Notes under the pieces: model-generated | What the model was told of the DNA's origin: nothing | Seen by the model: the letters and a program-made list of their open reading frames with translations, nothing else | Databases searched by the model: none | Program-made: the position numbers and the translations under genes | Shown here: in pieces, positions 17,872-26,766 of the stretch | Numbering within the stretch: the stretch's first letter is position 1 | Layout of the letters: the number at the start of each line of letters is the position of its first letter | Source of the DNA: Pseudomonas sp. StFLB209 | GTDB lineage: Bacteria > Pseudomonadota > Gammaproteobacteria > Pseudomonadales > Pseudomonadaceae | Length of the DNA: 64,000 nt | Reading direction: 5' to 3' | NCBI RefSeq assembly: GCF_000829415.1 | Contig: NZ_AP014637.1 | Location: 2,926,001-2,990,000, forward strand

Positions 17872-19494
17872 CTACTTGATGCCCACCCCATAGAATGAGT
17901 TCAGGCCGAACGGACTGATCTTGAAGTCCAGTACATTGGCACGCATGGGCTGGTAGACCGTTGAGTGGGCGATGGGGGTCAGCGGAACTGCGTCTTTGAG
18001 CAGGTGCTGCGCCTGTTTGTACAGCACGGTGCGCTGGTCCTGGCCAGGAGTGGCCTTGGCCTGCTTGATCAGTTTGTCGAACGCTTGATCGCACCACTTG
18101 GAATAGTTGTTGCCGTTGACCGCATCACAGCCAAACAGCGTCCCGAGCCAGTTGTCCGGGTCGCCGTTGTCGCCGCTCCAGCCAATCAGCATGGCACCGA
18201 TTTCGCCGGCCTTGGCGCGTTTGAGGTATTCACCCCACTCGTAGCTGACGATTTTGGCGTTGATGCCGATCTTCTTCCAGTCGGCCTGGATCAGTTCGGC
18301 CATCAACCGTGCGTTGGGGTTGTAGGGGCGTTGCACCGGCATGGCCCACAGGCTGATCTCGGTGCCTTCCTTGATACCGGCTTGCTTGAGCAGTGCCCTG
18401 GCTTTGTCCAGGTCGTAAGGCGCGTCCTTGACGGTGTCGTCATAGGACCACTGGGTGGGCGGCATGGCGTTGACTGCCAGTTGCCCGGCACCCTGATACA
18501 CCGCATTGATGATCGCCGGCTTGTTGACCGCCATGTCCAGCGCCTGGCGGACCTGCAACTGGGCCAGCGGGTTGGCAGCATCGCTGCCCTTGATCTTGTC
18601 GGAAACGTTGTAGGCGATATAGCCCAGGTTGAAACCGGCCTGCTCAGGCATCTGCAGGTTCTTGTCGGCCTTGAGCGATTCCAGATCGGCAGGGCGCGGA
18701 TATGCAGTGACCTGGCATTCGTTGCGCTTGAGCTTTTGCATGCGCACCGACGGGTCGGTGGTGATGGCAAAGATCAGGTTGTCGACCCGCACGTCTTCGG
18801 GGTGCCAGTATTCCTTGTTACCGGTATAGCGAATGTTCGAGTCCTTCTGGTAGCTCTTGAACACGAATGGCCCGGTGCCCACCGGCTTCTGGTTGATGTC
18901 TTCGGGCTTGCCCTGTTTGAGCAGTTGTTCGGCGTATTCTGCAGACTGGATCGAGGCGAAGCTCATGGCCAGGTTCTGGATGAACGCGGCGTCGACGCTG
19001 TTGAGGGTGAACTTCACCGTGTATTCATCGAGCTTTTCGATCTGCTTGATGTTGCTGTCCATACCCATGTCGGTGAAATACGGAAACTCGGTTGGGTAGG
19101 CCTTACGGAACGGCTGGTCCTTGTCGATCATGCGGTTGAAGGTGAACAGCACGTCATCGGCGTTGAAGTTACGGCTGGGCTTGAACCACGGGGTGGTATG
19201 GAACTTCACGCCTTCACGCAGATGGAAAGTGTAGCTCAGCAGGTCCGGGGCGATGTCCCAGCGGGTGGCCAGACCCGGCACCACGGCGGTGCTGCCACGC
19301 TCGAACTGGGTCAGGCGGTTGAAGATGGTTTCGGCGCTGGCGTCGAAGTCGGTGCCGGCCACGTATTGCGCGGGGTCAAACCCTGCCGGGCTGCCTTCAG
19401 AGCAGAACACCAGATTGCCTGCCGCGTGGGCGTAAGGGGTAGCCGCCAGCAGGCTGGCACTGACGAAAAACGGAATGACCGCAGTTTTGAGCAT
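17872..19494 (-). CDS. peptide ABC transporter substrate-binding protein (DppA paralogue 2)
   Basis: 540 aa. Signal peptide MLKTAVIPFFVSASLLAATPYAHA, then GNLVFCSEGSPAGFDPAQY. It carries the SBP_bac_5 motif GVKFHTTPWFKPSRNFNADDV. In the peptide-binding motif it has LIGWSGDNGDPDNWLG, with Ser where the neighbours have Thr. It has a short insertion (KIKGSDAANP) relative to the copies on either side. The ATG has GAGG at 6 nt. Confidence 0.92.
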   Translation of the reverse strand: MLKTAVIPFFVSASLLAATPYAHAAGNLVFCSEGSPAGFDPAQYVAGTDFDASAETIFNRLTQFERGSTAVVPGLATRWDIAPDLLSYTFHLREGVKFHTTPWFKPSRNFNADDVLFTFNRMIDKDQPFRKAYPTEFPYFTDMGMDSNIKQIEKLDEYTVKFTLNSVDAAFIQNLAMSFASIQSAEYAEQLLKQGKPEDINQKPVGTGPFVFKSYQKDSNIRYTGNKEYWHPEDVRVDNLIFAITTDPSVRMQKLKRNECQVTAYPRPADLESLKADKNLQMPEQAGFNLGYIAYNVSDKIKGSDAANPLAQLQVRQALDMAVNKPAIINAVYQGAGQLAVNAMPPTQWSYDDTVKDAPYDLDKARALLKQAGIKEGTEISLWAMPVQRPYNPNARLMAELIQADWKKIGINAKIVSYEWGEYLKRAKAGEIGAMLIGWSGDNGDPDNWLGTLFGCDAVNGNNYSKWCDQAFDKLIKQAKATPGQDQRTVLYKQAQHLLKDAVPLTPIAHSTVYQPMRANVLDFKISPFGLNSFYGVGIK

Positions 19495-19708
19495 GGTGGC
19501 CTCAAGTTATTGTCATTGGAATGTGGTCAGCCTCATGAGCCAACCTTGTCAGGTGATATGCAGGGTATATACCCGAATCCAGAAACAGCTCGGTGAGGAG
19601 GGAATAAATGTGGAACGATCGTACAGGAATGTCGCAAAAATGAATCAAACGGCAGCGTTTGATCGTTTGCGTTGGCACTTTGCCATCGCTTTCTGCGTCA
19701 AAATGCGC

Positions 19709-19737
19709 CAGGCGGGTGGGTAAGATGCACCCGCCTG
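19709..19737 (-). terminator. hairpin after the first dppA paralogue
   Basis: CAGGCGGGTG and CACCCGCCTG form perfect 10-bp arms with a 9-nt loop, 22 nt past the stop. On the minus strand it is followed by GCGCATTTTG, a weak U-run. Likely a partial terminator or 3' stabiliser separating the first binding protein from the rest. The rest of the 264-bp gap (19495-19758) has no gene. Confidence 0.6.
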
Positions 19738-19758
19738 AAGCGGTTTGTTACTAGCAGG

Positions 19759-21375
19759 TTACTTGCTCAGGCTGACGCCATAAAAAGGCGTCAGGCCGAA
19801 GGGGCTGATCTTGAAGTCCTGAACCTCTTTGCGCATTGGCTGAAACACCTTTGAGTTGGCAATCGGGGTGATCGGCACCTGGGTCTTGAGAATCTGCTGG
19901 GCCTGTTGATACAGCTTGACCCGCTCATCGCGGTTGCTGGTGACCTTGGCCTGTTGCACCAGCTTGTCGTAGGCCGGGTCACACCATTTGGCGTAGTTGC
20001 TGCCCTTGACCGCTGCGCAGCTGTACAGCACGCCAAGCCAGTTATCCGGATCACCGTTGTCACCGGTCCAGCCGTAGATCATCACATCATGTTCACCGGC
20101 TTTGGCGCGCTTGATGTACTCGCCCCATTCATAACTGACGATATTGGCCTTGATGCCGATCTTGTCCCAGTCGGCCTGGATCATTTGCGCTGACAACCGT
20201 GCGTTGGGGTTGGAGGCGCGCTGTACGGTCATCGCCCACAGGTTGATCTGCGTGCCTGGCGCGACCCCGGCCTCCTTGAGCAACTGGCGGGCCTTTTCCG
20301 TGTCGTGCGGTGCGTCCTTGATATTCGGGTCAAAGCCCCACTGGCCCGGCGGCAAGGCGTTCTGTGCCAGTTGCCCGGCGCTGCGGTACACCGCCTTGAT
20401 GATCGCCGGCTTGTCGATCGCCATGTCCAGCGCCTGGCGGACCTTGAGTTGATCCAGCGGCGGGTGGGTCACGTTATAGGCGATAAAGCCCAGGTTGAAG
20501 CCTGGCTGGCTGAGTACCTTGAGGCGCGGGTCCTTTTCGACCTCTTCGATATCCTGCGGGCGCGGGTAACCGCTGACATGGCACTCGCCGGCCTTGAGCT
20601 TTTGCAGGCGTACTGCGGCATCGGTGTTGATCGAGAAAATCAGATTGTCGATCTTCACATCTTCAGGCTTCCAGTAATCCTTGTTGGCGACGTAACGGAT
20701 CTGTGAATCTTTCTGGTAGCGCTTGAGTACGAATGGCCCGGTACCCACCGGCTTCTGGTTCAGGTCGGCCGCCTTGCCCTGCTTGAGCAACTGCTCGGCG
20801 TATTCGGCAGACTGGATCGAGGCAAAGCTCATGGCCAGGTTCTGCACGAACGCCGCATCGACGTTGTTCAGGTTGAAACGCACGGTCTGCTCGTCGAGCT
20901 TTTCAATGCTTTTGATGGTGGTGTTCAGGCCCATGTCGGTGAAATACGGCGACTCGGACGGGTAAGCTTTGCGAAACGGCTGGTTGGGGTCGAGCAGGCG
21001 GTTGAAGGTGAACAGCACGTCGTCGGCGTTGAAGTCACGGCTTGGGGTGAAGAACTCGGTGGTATGAAACTTCACCCCCTTGCGCAACGTGAAGGTGTAG
21101 CTCAGGCCGTCGGCGGCTATCTGCCACTCAGTGGCCAGGCCCGGTTCGACTTCAGTGCCGCCACGCTTGAACTGGGTCAGGCGGTTGAAGACGGTTTCGG
21201 CAGAGGCATCGAAGTCGGTACCGCTGGTGTACTGGCTCGGGTCGAAGCCGGCCGGGCTGGCTTCGGAGCAATACACCAGGGTGGTCGCGGCCTGCGCCAG
21301 CGGCGCGCAGGCCAGCAGTGCAGCAGTCAACAGCAAGGGTTTGAAGACGGTCTTTTCCATCAGGTCGCTTTTCAT
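19759..21375 (-). CDS. peptide ABC transporter substrate-binding protein (DppA paralogue 1, first in operon)
   Basis: 538 aa. Signal peptide with a long basic-polar start (MKSDLMEKTVFKPLLLTAAL...PLAQA), then TTLVYCSEASPAGFDPSQY. SBP_bac_5 motifs include GVKFHTTEFFTPSRDFNADDV and IYGWTGDNGDPDNWLGVLYSC. ATG at 21375 is preceded by GGGGA; the in-frame ATG at 21360 is the alternative. Only 61 bp separate it from the HET-C gene on the same strand, so the operon promoter is either in that short gap or shared. Confidence 0.92.
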   Translation of the reverse strand: MKSDLMEKTVFKPLLLTAALLACAPLAQAATTLVYCSEASPAGFDPSQYTSGTDFDASAETVFNRLTQFKRGGTEVEPGLATEWQIAADGLSYTFTLRKGVKFHTTEFFTPSRDFNADDVLFTFNRLLDPNQPFRKAYPSESPYFTDMGLNTTIKSIEKLDEQTVRFNLNNVDAAFVQNLAMSFASIQSAEYAEQLLKQGKAADLNQKPVGTGPFVLKRYQKDSQIRYVANKDYWKPEDVKIDNLIFSINTDAAVRLQKLKAGECHVSGYPRPQDIEEVEKDPRLKVLSQPGFNLGFIAYNVTHPPLDQLKVRQALDMAIDKPAIIKAVYRSAGQLAQNALPPGQWGFDPNIKDAPHDTEKARQLLKEAGVAPGTQINLWAMTVQRASNPNARLSAQMIQADWDKIGIKANIVSYEWGEYIKRAKAGEHDVMIYGWTGDNGDPDNWLGVLYSCAAVKGSNYAKWCDPAYDKLVQQAKVTSNRDERVKLYQQAQQILKTQVPITPIANSKVFQPMRKEVQDFKISPFGLTPFYGVSLSK

Positions 21376-21436
21376 TAAATCCCCACGCTAAGGCGGCAGT
21401 CAGAGTTGCCGCAGCATGCCCCACTGGCGACTTTTC

Positions 21437-23599
21437 CTACAAGTCTGCGGATTCCGCAGTGTCCAGGCTGATCAGATCGCCCAGCAGGTGTTCGAACAGC
21501 CCCTTCAGGTAATCCCAGGTCGAGCGGCTTTGCTGTTCGAAATTGTGCAAGGTCTGGGCGAGTTGGCTGTGCAATTGCTCTTGCAGGGTTTGCAGTTCCG
21601 TAAGCGAACTGGCGCGCTCGATCTGATGCGGGTTACTGATCGCCCATTCGGCGAGCAGTTCGTCCTGCCAGTCGCTGTCACGGGCGTGGCAGAAGAAGCT
21701 GGCTGCCAGGTGCAGCGGGTCCTCACCAGGCTGACCGCTCCAGTGGTCGATCATGGCTTGCGCCACCTGGCCGACGGCTTGCGAGGCCAGCAGCCCGGCG
21801 GGCTCATGCAGGGGGTGTTCGGCATGGTCCTTGGCCAGTTGCGAGTGGGTCGGGTCGCTGGAACCGTTACTGTTGGGGTCGCCGTCAAACAAGGTCTGGG
21901 CATCGTCGACATGGCTGCCAAGCAGGCTCAGGACGCTGCGCTGCACCTCATTCCAGGCGTTACTGACCAACCGCAGCGGGGCGGTCTGGGCCCAGGCCTT
22001 GAGCTTGAGTAGCTGCACCAGTCTGTTTTCGCGCAATACGTCGCGGGCCTCGATCCAGTTCTCGTAGGCGCTTAGCAGGCTGGTGTCACGGTGTTCATTG
22101 AGCAACACCAGCAGCATGCGGTCGGTGTCGCTCAACTCGCCTGGTTTGTCCGGATTGAACTGCCAGTTCTCGTCCGGGGCGATTAGCCTGGCCACCGGTT
22201 GGGCCAGGCTGGCGATCACATCGGCGCCGGCAAAGCGGCCGGTGACCAGCGGTAGCTGCCACTTGCAGTCGACCGGTGAGGTCCAGGCCAGCACCGGATA
22301 GCCGAGCTTGGTCAGCCCCAGTTCGATGAAGTTGGAGTGAGCGAAAAAGTCTTCCAGCACATGCAGCGCTGCACCGAAGCGCCTTAGCCCCTCGGGTGTA
22401 CGGCCGTGCTGCATGGCTGCGCGCAGCTCGTCCTGCATATAGTCGATCGAGCGCTGGATATAGCCTTTCATTGACGTGGCGAAATCAACCTGCAGCGCCG
22501 GGTCGCCGGCCAGTACCCACGGCTCGAAGTCCGCGTCGCGTTCAGTCAGATCGAACGCCGCCGTCTCGACCCTGGGGTTGTCGATGTGTTCGCTGGGCCG
22601 ATAAACCCCGAGCCGTTGCGCGGTGACTTTGAAGCTGTCCGGGTCGCGCAGGCGTGCTTCGGCAAACCGGCGGGTGGCGAGGATATCGACAATCTCGGTC
22701 AGCGCCGGGCGCGACAGTAGTTTTGGAAAGTCCTTGGCCATGCCGGGGCCGCGTACCAGCTTGGGGTCCAGCAACTGCGAGTAGTCACGCAGCCAGTTAC
22801 CGAAGTAAATGGTCTGCCGCTCGTGTTCAGACAAACCCAGTTTCAGCAAGCGCCTTTCGATACGCTCGTGGCTGAACTTGCCGTCTTGCTCGCCGGTGGC
22901 TTCGAACTGCTCGTGATGCTCGTTGCCCGCTTTACCGGTATTGCGCCCGATGAGCGACTCGCTGGACAGGATCTGCTTGAGGGCCTGTTGCGCGTCGATG
23001 CGCAGGCTGACGGGCTGGCCGTTGTTGTCCTGGTAGCTGGCCAGCAGTACCGGCTGCGCGCCAGACCATCCTGCCCTGGCCATGCGCAGTGCATAGCGGC
23101 CGCCTTCTTCATTCGGTGCATCGCGATGCACCGGGCCATCGATACTCAGGTCTTCGCGCAACAGCGTGTCGAGATGATGGCCGAACTCATGCAGGAGAAT
23201 TTCCAGCAGTTCCCAGGCCGCCTGCGGATTGGCCTGTACATAGTCCAGCGCTGCGCTGTGCAAGCGCACCGTGCGCTGCTGGCTGTCGTATTCGGCCGGG
23301 TAGAAGCCGTCAGCGACGATCTGGCAGCGCGGCGCACTGATCTCTTTATCTTGCAAGGCGGTCTGTAGTCTTAAATAGACTTTGGGCGGCAGGTCCAGGC
23401 CGAACACCGGCGCCAGCAGCATGACGAATTCTGGCGCCTGGCAACGCCTGGCCAGCTCGGTTAATTGCTCCAGAGCGAAGCGGCTGTGCAGCACGCCCGA
23501 CGGCACGCGCTGGCGATGCTGGGGCTGCGGCCTGCCCTTGGCCAGCAGGCTCTGGTGGCGCGAGTGATGGGGCCGGGTAGCCGAGATAAGAGGATTCAT
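21437..23599 (-). CDS. HET-C-related protein with an N-terminal HExxH motif
   Basis: 720 aa, no signal peptide or membrane helix seen. Residues 125-145 (AWELLEILLHEFGHHLDTLL) hold a zincin-type HExxH motif (His137, Glu138, His141). Further on are segments I associate with the HET-C family (PF07217): FGNWLRDYSQLLDP (about 266-279) and ALHVLEDFFAHSNFIELGL (about 411-429), whose His/Glu/Asp residues look like a metal site. In fungi, HET-C acts in heterokaryon incompatibility; the bacterial role is not settled. ATG at 23599 has AAGGA at 8 nt and is preferred to the frame start at 23638. It lies directly upstream of the dipeptide operon on the same strand. Confidence 0.75.
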   Translation of the reverse strand: MNPLISATRPHHSRHQSLLAKGRPQPQHRQRVPSGVLHSRFALEQLTELARRCQAPEFVMLLAPVFGLDLPPKVYLRLQTALQDKEISAPRCQIVADGFYPAEYDSQQRTVRLHSAALDYVQANPQAAWELLEILLHEFGHHLDTLLREDLSIDGPVHRDAPNEEGGRYALRMARAGWSGAQPVLLASYQDNNGQPVSLRIDAQQALKQILSSESLIGRNTGKAGNEHHEQFEATGEQDGKFSHERIERRLLKLGLSEHERQTIYFGNWLRDYSQLLDPKLVRGPGMAKDFPKLLSRPALTEIVDILATRRFAEARLRDPDSFKVTAQRLGVYRPSEHIDNPRVETAAFDLTERDADFEPWVLAGDPALQVDFATSMKGYIQRSIDYMQDELRAAMQHGRTPEGLRRFGAALHVLEDFFAHSNFIELGLTKLGYPVLAWTSPVDCKWQLPLVTGRFAGADVIASLAQPVARLIAPDENWQFNPDKPGELSDTDRMLLVLLNEHRDTSLLSAYENWIEARDVLRENRLVQLLKLKAWAQTAPLRLVSNAWNEVQRSVLSLLGSHVDDAQTLFDGDPNSNGSSDPTHSQLAKDHAEHPLHEPAGLLASQAVGQVAQAMIDHWSGQPGEDPLHLAASFFCHARDSDWQDELLAEWAISNPHQIERASSLTELQTLQEQLHSQLAQTLHNFEQQSRSTWDYLKGLFEHLLGDLISLDTAESADL

Positions 23600-23775
23600 T
23601 CCTTGATTCCTTGAACAACTGTCAATGAGTGTTTGCAAGGACCGAGTGTACGGTTTGATCAGGAATGCAAAATCGGACGCGCTATACGCAGGCTGTGGGA
23701 TTTTTAGGCGCCGGCGCGGGGTGTTGGCTGGTGTGGCAGGCAGAAAGCGTCAGGCAGGGCCGTTCAGCACAAACA

Positions 23776-23808
23776 GCCTCGCCCGCGATCAGGCATCGCG
23801 GGCAAGGC
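23776..23808 (-). terminator. strong hairpin downstream of the SIMPL gene
   Basis: GCCCGCGAT and ATCGCGGGC are perfect 9-bp arms with a 5-nt loop, extended outward by GCCT/AGGC. It sits 9 bases past the SIMPL stop, with only a weak U-run (TGTTTGTG) after it on the minus strand. It is also REP-like, so it may be a single REP used as a terminator. Confidence 0.6.
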
Positions 23809-23816
23809 AGCAGGTG

Positions 23817-24533
23817 TCAGGGGATCTGCACCTCGATCACTCCGTCTGCGGCGACGGTGACCTTCGAGGTGCCGGCTTCGATATCCGGGGTGACCGACGC
23901 TTCGGCACGGTCGGCTTTCATCATCATGGGTGCCGGCGAGCGCAGGTAGGGTTGTGGATAACCTGAGGTATTGAGGTTCAGGCTGACCACTTTGTAGCCT
24001 TGGCCACCCATGGCTTCAGTGACCAGTTGGGCGCGGGCCTTGAACGCGGCCACGGCATCTTTGAGCAGGGCGTCTTCGCTGGTTTTGCGGGTTGGCGAAG
24101 AAATCGAGAACTCCATGCCGCCCATTTTCAGATCGGTGAGCAGCTCGCCGGTGAGTTTCGACAATGCGGTGAAGTCGGCGCTTTCCAGGCGAATCTCGGC
24201 ACGCTCGCGCCAGCCGGTGATTTTCTGGCCTTTGTCGTCGTAGATCGGCGAGCTGTTGCGGCTGCCCTGGCGGACCTCGATTTCCTTGACCTGACGAGCC
24301 TGGCCGATAGCCTTGTTGAGGGCTTCGCTGACCTGCGCGGCGAGTTTGCCAGGATCACGGTCCTGGGCTTCGGTGTACAGGGTGACCTCCATCAGGTCGC
24401 GGGCCACTTCCTTGTCGACTTCGGCGCGCAGCGAAACCTGATTGTAGCGCGGCTCATCGGCAAGCGCCGGGACGCTGGCCAGCACGGCGGCGCTCAGGGC
24501 CAGCAGGGCGGCGGCAGGGCGAAGTTTAAGCAT
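23817..24533 (-). CDS. SIMPL (DUF541) domain periplasmic protein
   Basis: 238 aa. Signal peptide MLKLRPAAALLALSAAVLASVPALA, then a SIMPL domain: YNQVSLRAEVDKEVARDLMEVTLYTEAQ with the later KDAVAAFKARAQLVTEAMGGQGYKVVSLNL. Such proteins are periplasmic or outer-membrane-associated and some protect from oxidative stress, but this one is uncharacterised. The frame extends to 24713, but ATG at 24533 has AAGGAG at 6 nt and starts the signal peptide. It is divergent from roxS. Confidence 0.88.
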   Translation of the reverse strand: MLKLRPAAALLALSAAVLASVPALADEPRYNQVSLRAEVDKEVARDLMEVTLYTEAQDRDPGKLAAQVSEALNKAIGQARQVKEIEVRQGSRNSSPIYDDKGQKITGWRERAEIRLESADFTALSKLTGELLTDLKMGGMEFSISSPTRKTSEDALLKDAVAAFKARAQLVTEAMGGQGYKVVSLNLNTSGYPQPYLRSPAPMMMKADRAEASVTPDIEAGTSKVTVAADGVIEVQIP

Positions 24534-24743
24534 GGGAACTCCTTGTTGAATGGCCTGCGACGGTTGTCGTTCGGCATGGCCCATCAGACTATGGGCTGCG
24601 GGGCCGGTTCCGGCAGTGTGGCTGAACAATTCATTGCAGCGATTGTATCTGTGGCGCATTGCCGCATGATTGCCGGTTTTGACCTGTGCTTGGTTATACT
24701 CATTGTGATTCATCCGCGCCCGGTGCGCTCAGCAGGAGAGCTC

Positions 24744-26003
24744 ATGCTCGTCCCCGTTCAAATGCTTTCAGCCACCCGGCAAAACCTGTGGCGTCTGACC
24801 TTTATTCGTGTGCTGGTCCTGGCTGCCCAGGCAGGCTCGGTGGGCATTGCCTGGTTGTTCGAGGTGTTGCCGCTGCCGTGGCTGCCGCTGTCGATCACCC
24901 TCGGCTGTTCGGCGATCCTCTGCGCCCTGACGGCGCTGCGCCTGCGCACGCCGTGGCTGGTCAGCGAACAGGAATATGCCGTGCAACTGGCCCTGGACCT
25001 GATCATCCACAGCGCCCTGTTGTATTACTCCGGTGGCTCGACCAACCCGTTCGTGTCTTATTACCTGGTGCCCTTGACCATCGCCGCAGTCACCCTGCCA
25101 TGGCGCTACTCGCTGATTCTCTCCGGGATTGCGCTGGCGCTGTACACCTGGTTGCTGGCCCAGGTCTACCCGCTGGAGACTTACCCGATCGCCAAGGAAA
25201 ACATGCAGATCTACGGCATGTGGCTGAGCTTTGTGCTTGCCGCCGGGGTGATTACCTTTTTTGCCGCGCGGATGGCCGAAGAACTGCGGCGTCAGGAACA
25301 GCTGCGCGCCGAGCGCCGCGAAGAGGGCCTGCGCGACGAGCAACTGCTGGCGGTGGCAACCCAGGCAGCCGGCGCGGCCCATGAGTTGGGCACGCCGCTG
25401 GCAACCATGAGCGTGTTGCTCAATGAAATGCGCCAGGACCACAAGGACCCGGGGCTGCAAGAAGACCTCGCGGTGCTTCAGGAACAGGTCGGGCAGTGCA
25501 AGCACACCTTGCAACAGCTGGTTCGTGCCGCAGAAGCCAACCGGCGCATGGCCGTGCAGTACCAGACCGCATCACGCTGGCTGGACGAGTCACTGAACCG
25601 CTGGCACCTGATGCGCCCTGAGGTCAGCTACCGTTTCCAGCAACTGGGGCAGGGCAGTGTGCCGATGCTGGCACCGCCGCCGGACCTGACCCAGGCGTTG
25701 CTTAACCTGCTCAACAACGCCGCCGATGCCTGCGCCGAGAATCTGCAGGTGAGTCTCGACTGGGACAGTGCCGAGGTCTTTATCAGGATTCGCGACCAGG
25801 GGCCGGGTGTGCCTGCCGCGATTGCCGAGCAAATTGGCAAACCGTTTTTCACCACCAAAGGCAAAGGCTTCGGCCTGGGTCTTTTTTTGAGCAAGGCCAG
25901 CGTCACCCGGGCGGGTGGCTCGGTCAGGCTCTATCGTCATGAAGAAGGCGGCACGCTCACCGAGTTGCGCCTGCCCCGTGACAAGAAAGGAGAACAAGCA
26001 TGA
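24744..26003 (+). CDS. roxS: redox-sensing histidine kinase RoxS (RegB/PrrB family)
   Basis: 419 aa. Several membrane helices precede a kinase core. The loop GGSTNPF (97-103) matches the quinone-binding heptapeptide GGxxNPF of RegB. The H-box is AAHELGTPLATMS with phospho-acceptor His213. Cys252 (GQCKHTL) lies in the dimerisation helices, where RegB has a redox cysteine; that positional match is my inference. ATP-binding boxes: NLLNNAADA, DQGPGVP, KGFGLGLFLSKAS. ATG at 24744 follows GGAGAG; the longer frame from 24000 is antisense to the SIMPL gene and false. In P. putida RoxSR controls terminal oxidases and redox balance. Confidence 0.92.
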   Translation: MLVPVQMLSATRQNLWRLTFIRVLVLAAQAGSVGIAWLFEVLPLPWLPLSITLGCSAILCALTALRLRTPWLVSEQEYAVQLALDLIIHSALLYYSGGSTNPFVSYYLVPLTIAAVTLPWRYSLILSGIALALYTWLLAQVYPLETYPIAKENMQIYGMWLSFVLAAGVITFFAARMAEELRRQEQLRAERREEGLRDEQLLAVATQAAGAAHELGTPLATMSVLLNEMRQDHKDPGLQEDLAVLQEQVGQCKHTLQQLVRAAEANRRMAVQYQTASRWLDESLNRWHLMRPEVSYRFQQLGQGSVPMLAPPPDLTQALLNLLNNAADACAENLQVSLDWDSAEVFIRIRDQGPGVPAAIAEQIGKPFFTTKGKGFGLGLFLSKASVTRAGGSVRLYRHEEGGTLTELRLPRDKKGEQA

Positions 26004-26569
26004 GTGAAGAGAACCTGACCGAACAGGCCGATGGCGAAGAGCTGCCGCACCTGTTGCTGGTCGATGACGATGCGACGTTTACCCGGGTCATGGCCCGGGC
26101 AATGACCCGCCGTGGCTTTCGGGTCAGCACCGCAGGCTCAGCCGAAGAAGGCCTGATCCTGGCGCAGCAGGATATTCCTGAGTACGCCGCGCTGGACCTG
26201 AAAATGGACGGTGACTCGGGCCTGGTACTGCTGCCCAAACTACTGGAAATGGACCCGGACATGCGGGTGGTGATCCTGACCGGCTATTCGAGCATCGCCA
26301 CCGCTGTCGAAGCCATCAAACGCGGCGCCTGCAACTACCTGTGCAAGCCGGCCGATGCTGATGATGTGCTGGCAGCATTGCTGTCGGAACATGCCAACCT
26401 CGACAACCTGGTGCCGGAAAACCCGATGTCGGTCGACCGTCTGCAGTGGGAGCACATCCAGCGGGTGCTGACCGAGCATGAGGGCAATATTTCGGCAACC
26501 GCCCGTGCGCTGGGCATGCACCGGCGTACCTTGCAGCGCAAATTGCAGAAGCGTCCGGTGCGTCGCTGA
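26000..26569 (+). CDS. roxR: response regulator RoxR (RegA/PrrA family)
   Basis: 189 aa. Receiver domain with LLVDDDATF, phospho-acceptor Asp66 in AALDLKMDGDSG, switch residue in LTGYSS, and Lys in YLCKPAD. The C-terminal Fis-type helix-turn-helix, NISATARALGMHRRTLQRKL, is typical of RegA-type regulators. ATG overlaps the roxS stop (ATGA), so the pair is translationally coupled. A short hairpin, GCCGATGACATCGGC, begins about 5 nt after the stop and may end the transcript. Confidence 0.93.
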   Translation: MSEENLTEQADGEELPHLLLVDDDATFTRVMARAMTRRGFRVSTAGSAEEGLILAQQDIPEYAALDLKMDGDSGLVLLPKLLEMDPDMRVVILTGYSSIATAVEAIKRGACNYLCKPADADDVLAALLSEHANLDNLVPENPMSVDRLQWEHIQRVLTEHEGNISATARALGMHRRTLQRKLQKRPVRR

Positions 26570-26704
26570 GCATTGCCGATGACATCGGCTAACGGCTCAA
26601 AGGCCCGGCCTTGAGCGCCAGCGCAACAATCTGCGACGCATTGCGTGGCGTGCGGCCCATGACCAATGGGCAGATGGGACTCACACCCTCGGTATCATGG
26701 GGTG

Positions 26705-26716
26705 TGATCGTACAAG
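26705..26716. promoter_or_regulatory. candidate FadR-type operator upstream of the regulator gene
   Basis: TGATCGTACAAG, one of four similar sites: TGATCGTATGAC at 27653, TCATCGTACAAC (minus strand) at 27776, TTGTCGTACGAC at 42258. All lie upstream of uronate/aldarate genes or of this regulator. This site would imply autoregulation. Inferred only from sequence similarity. Confidence 0.45.
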
Positions 26717-26766
26717 CGCTGCGCTATGATTGTGCGTCATAACATACCTGGAAACCCACGTTGGAT

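Noticed and set aside
17965..19596. 543-residue + strand frame opposite the second dppA paralogue
   Set aside because: Antisense to an intact SBP family 5 gene with signal peptide and ribosome site.
19616..19628. GATCGTACAGG between dppA paralogues as a fifth operator
   Set aside because: It differs from the consensus at two fixed positions and lies in an unrelated operon.
24000..24743. 5' extension of the roxS frame
   Set aside because: It runs antisense through the SIMPL gene. The ATG at 24744 has a ribosome site and begins the family homology.
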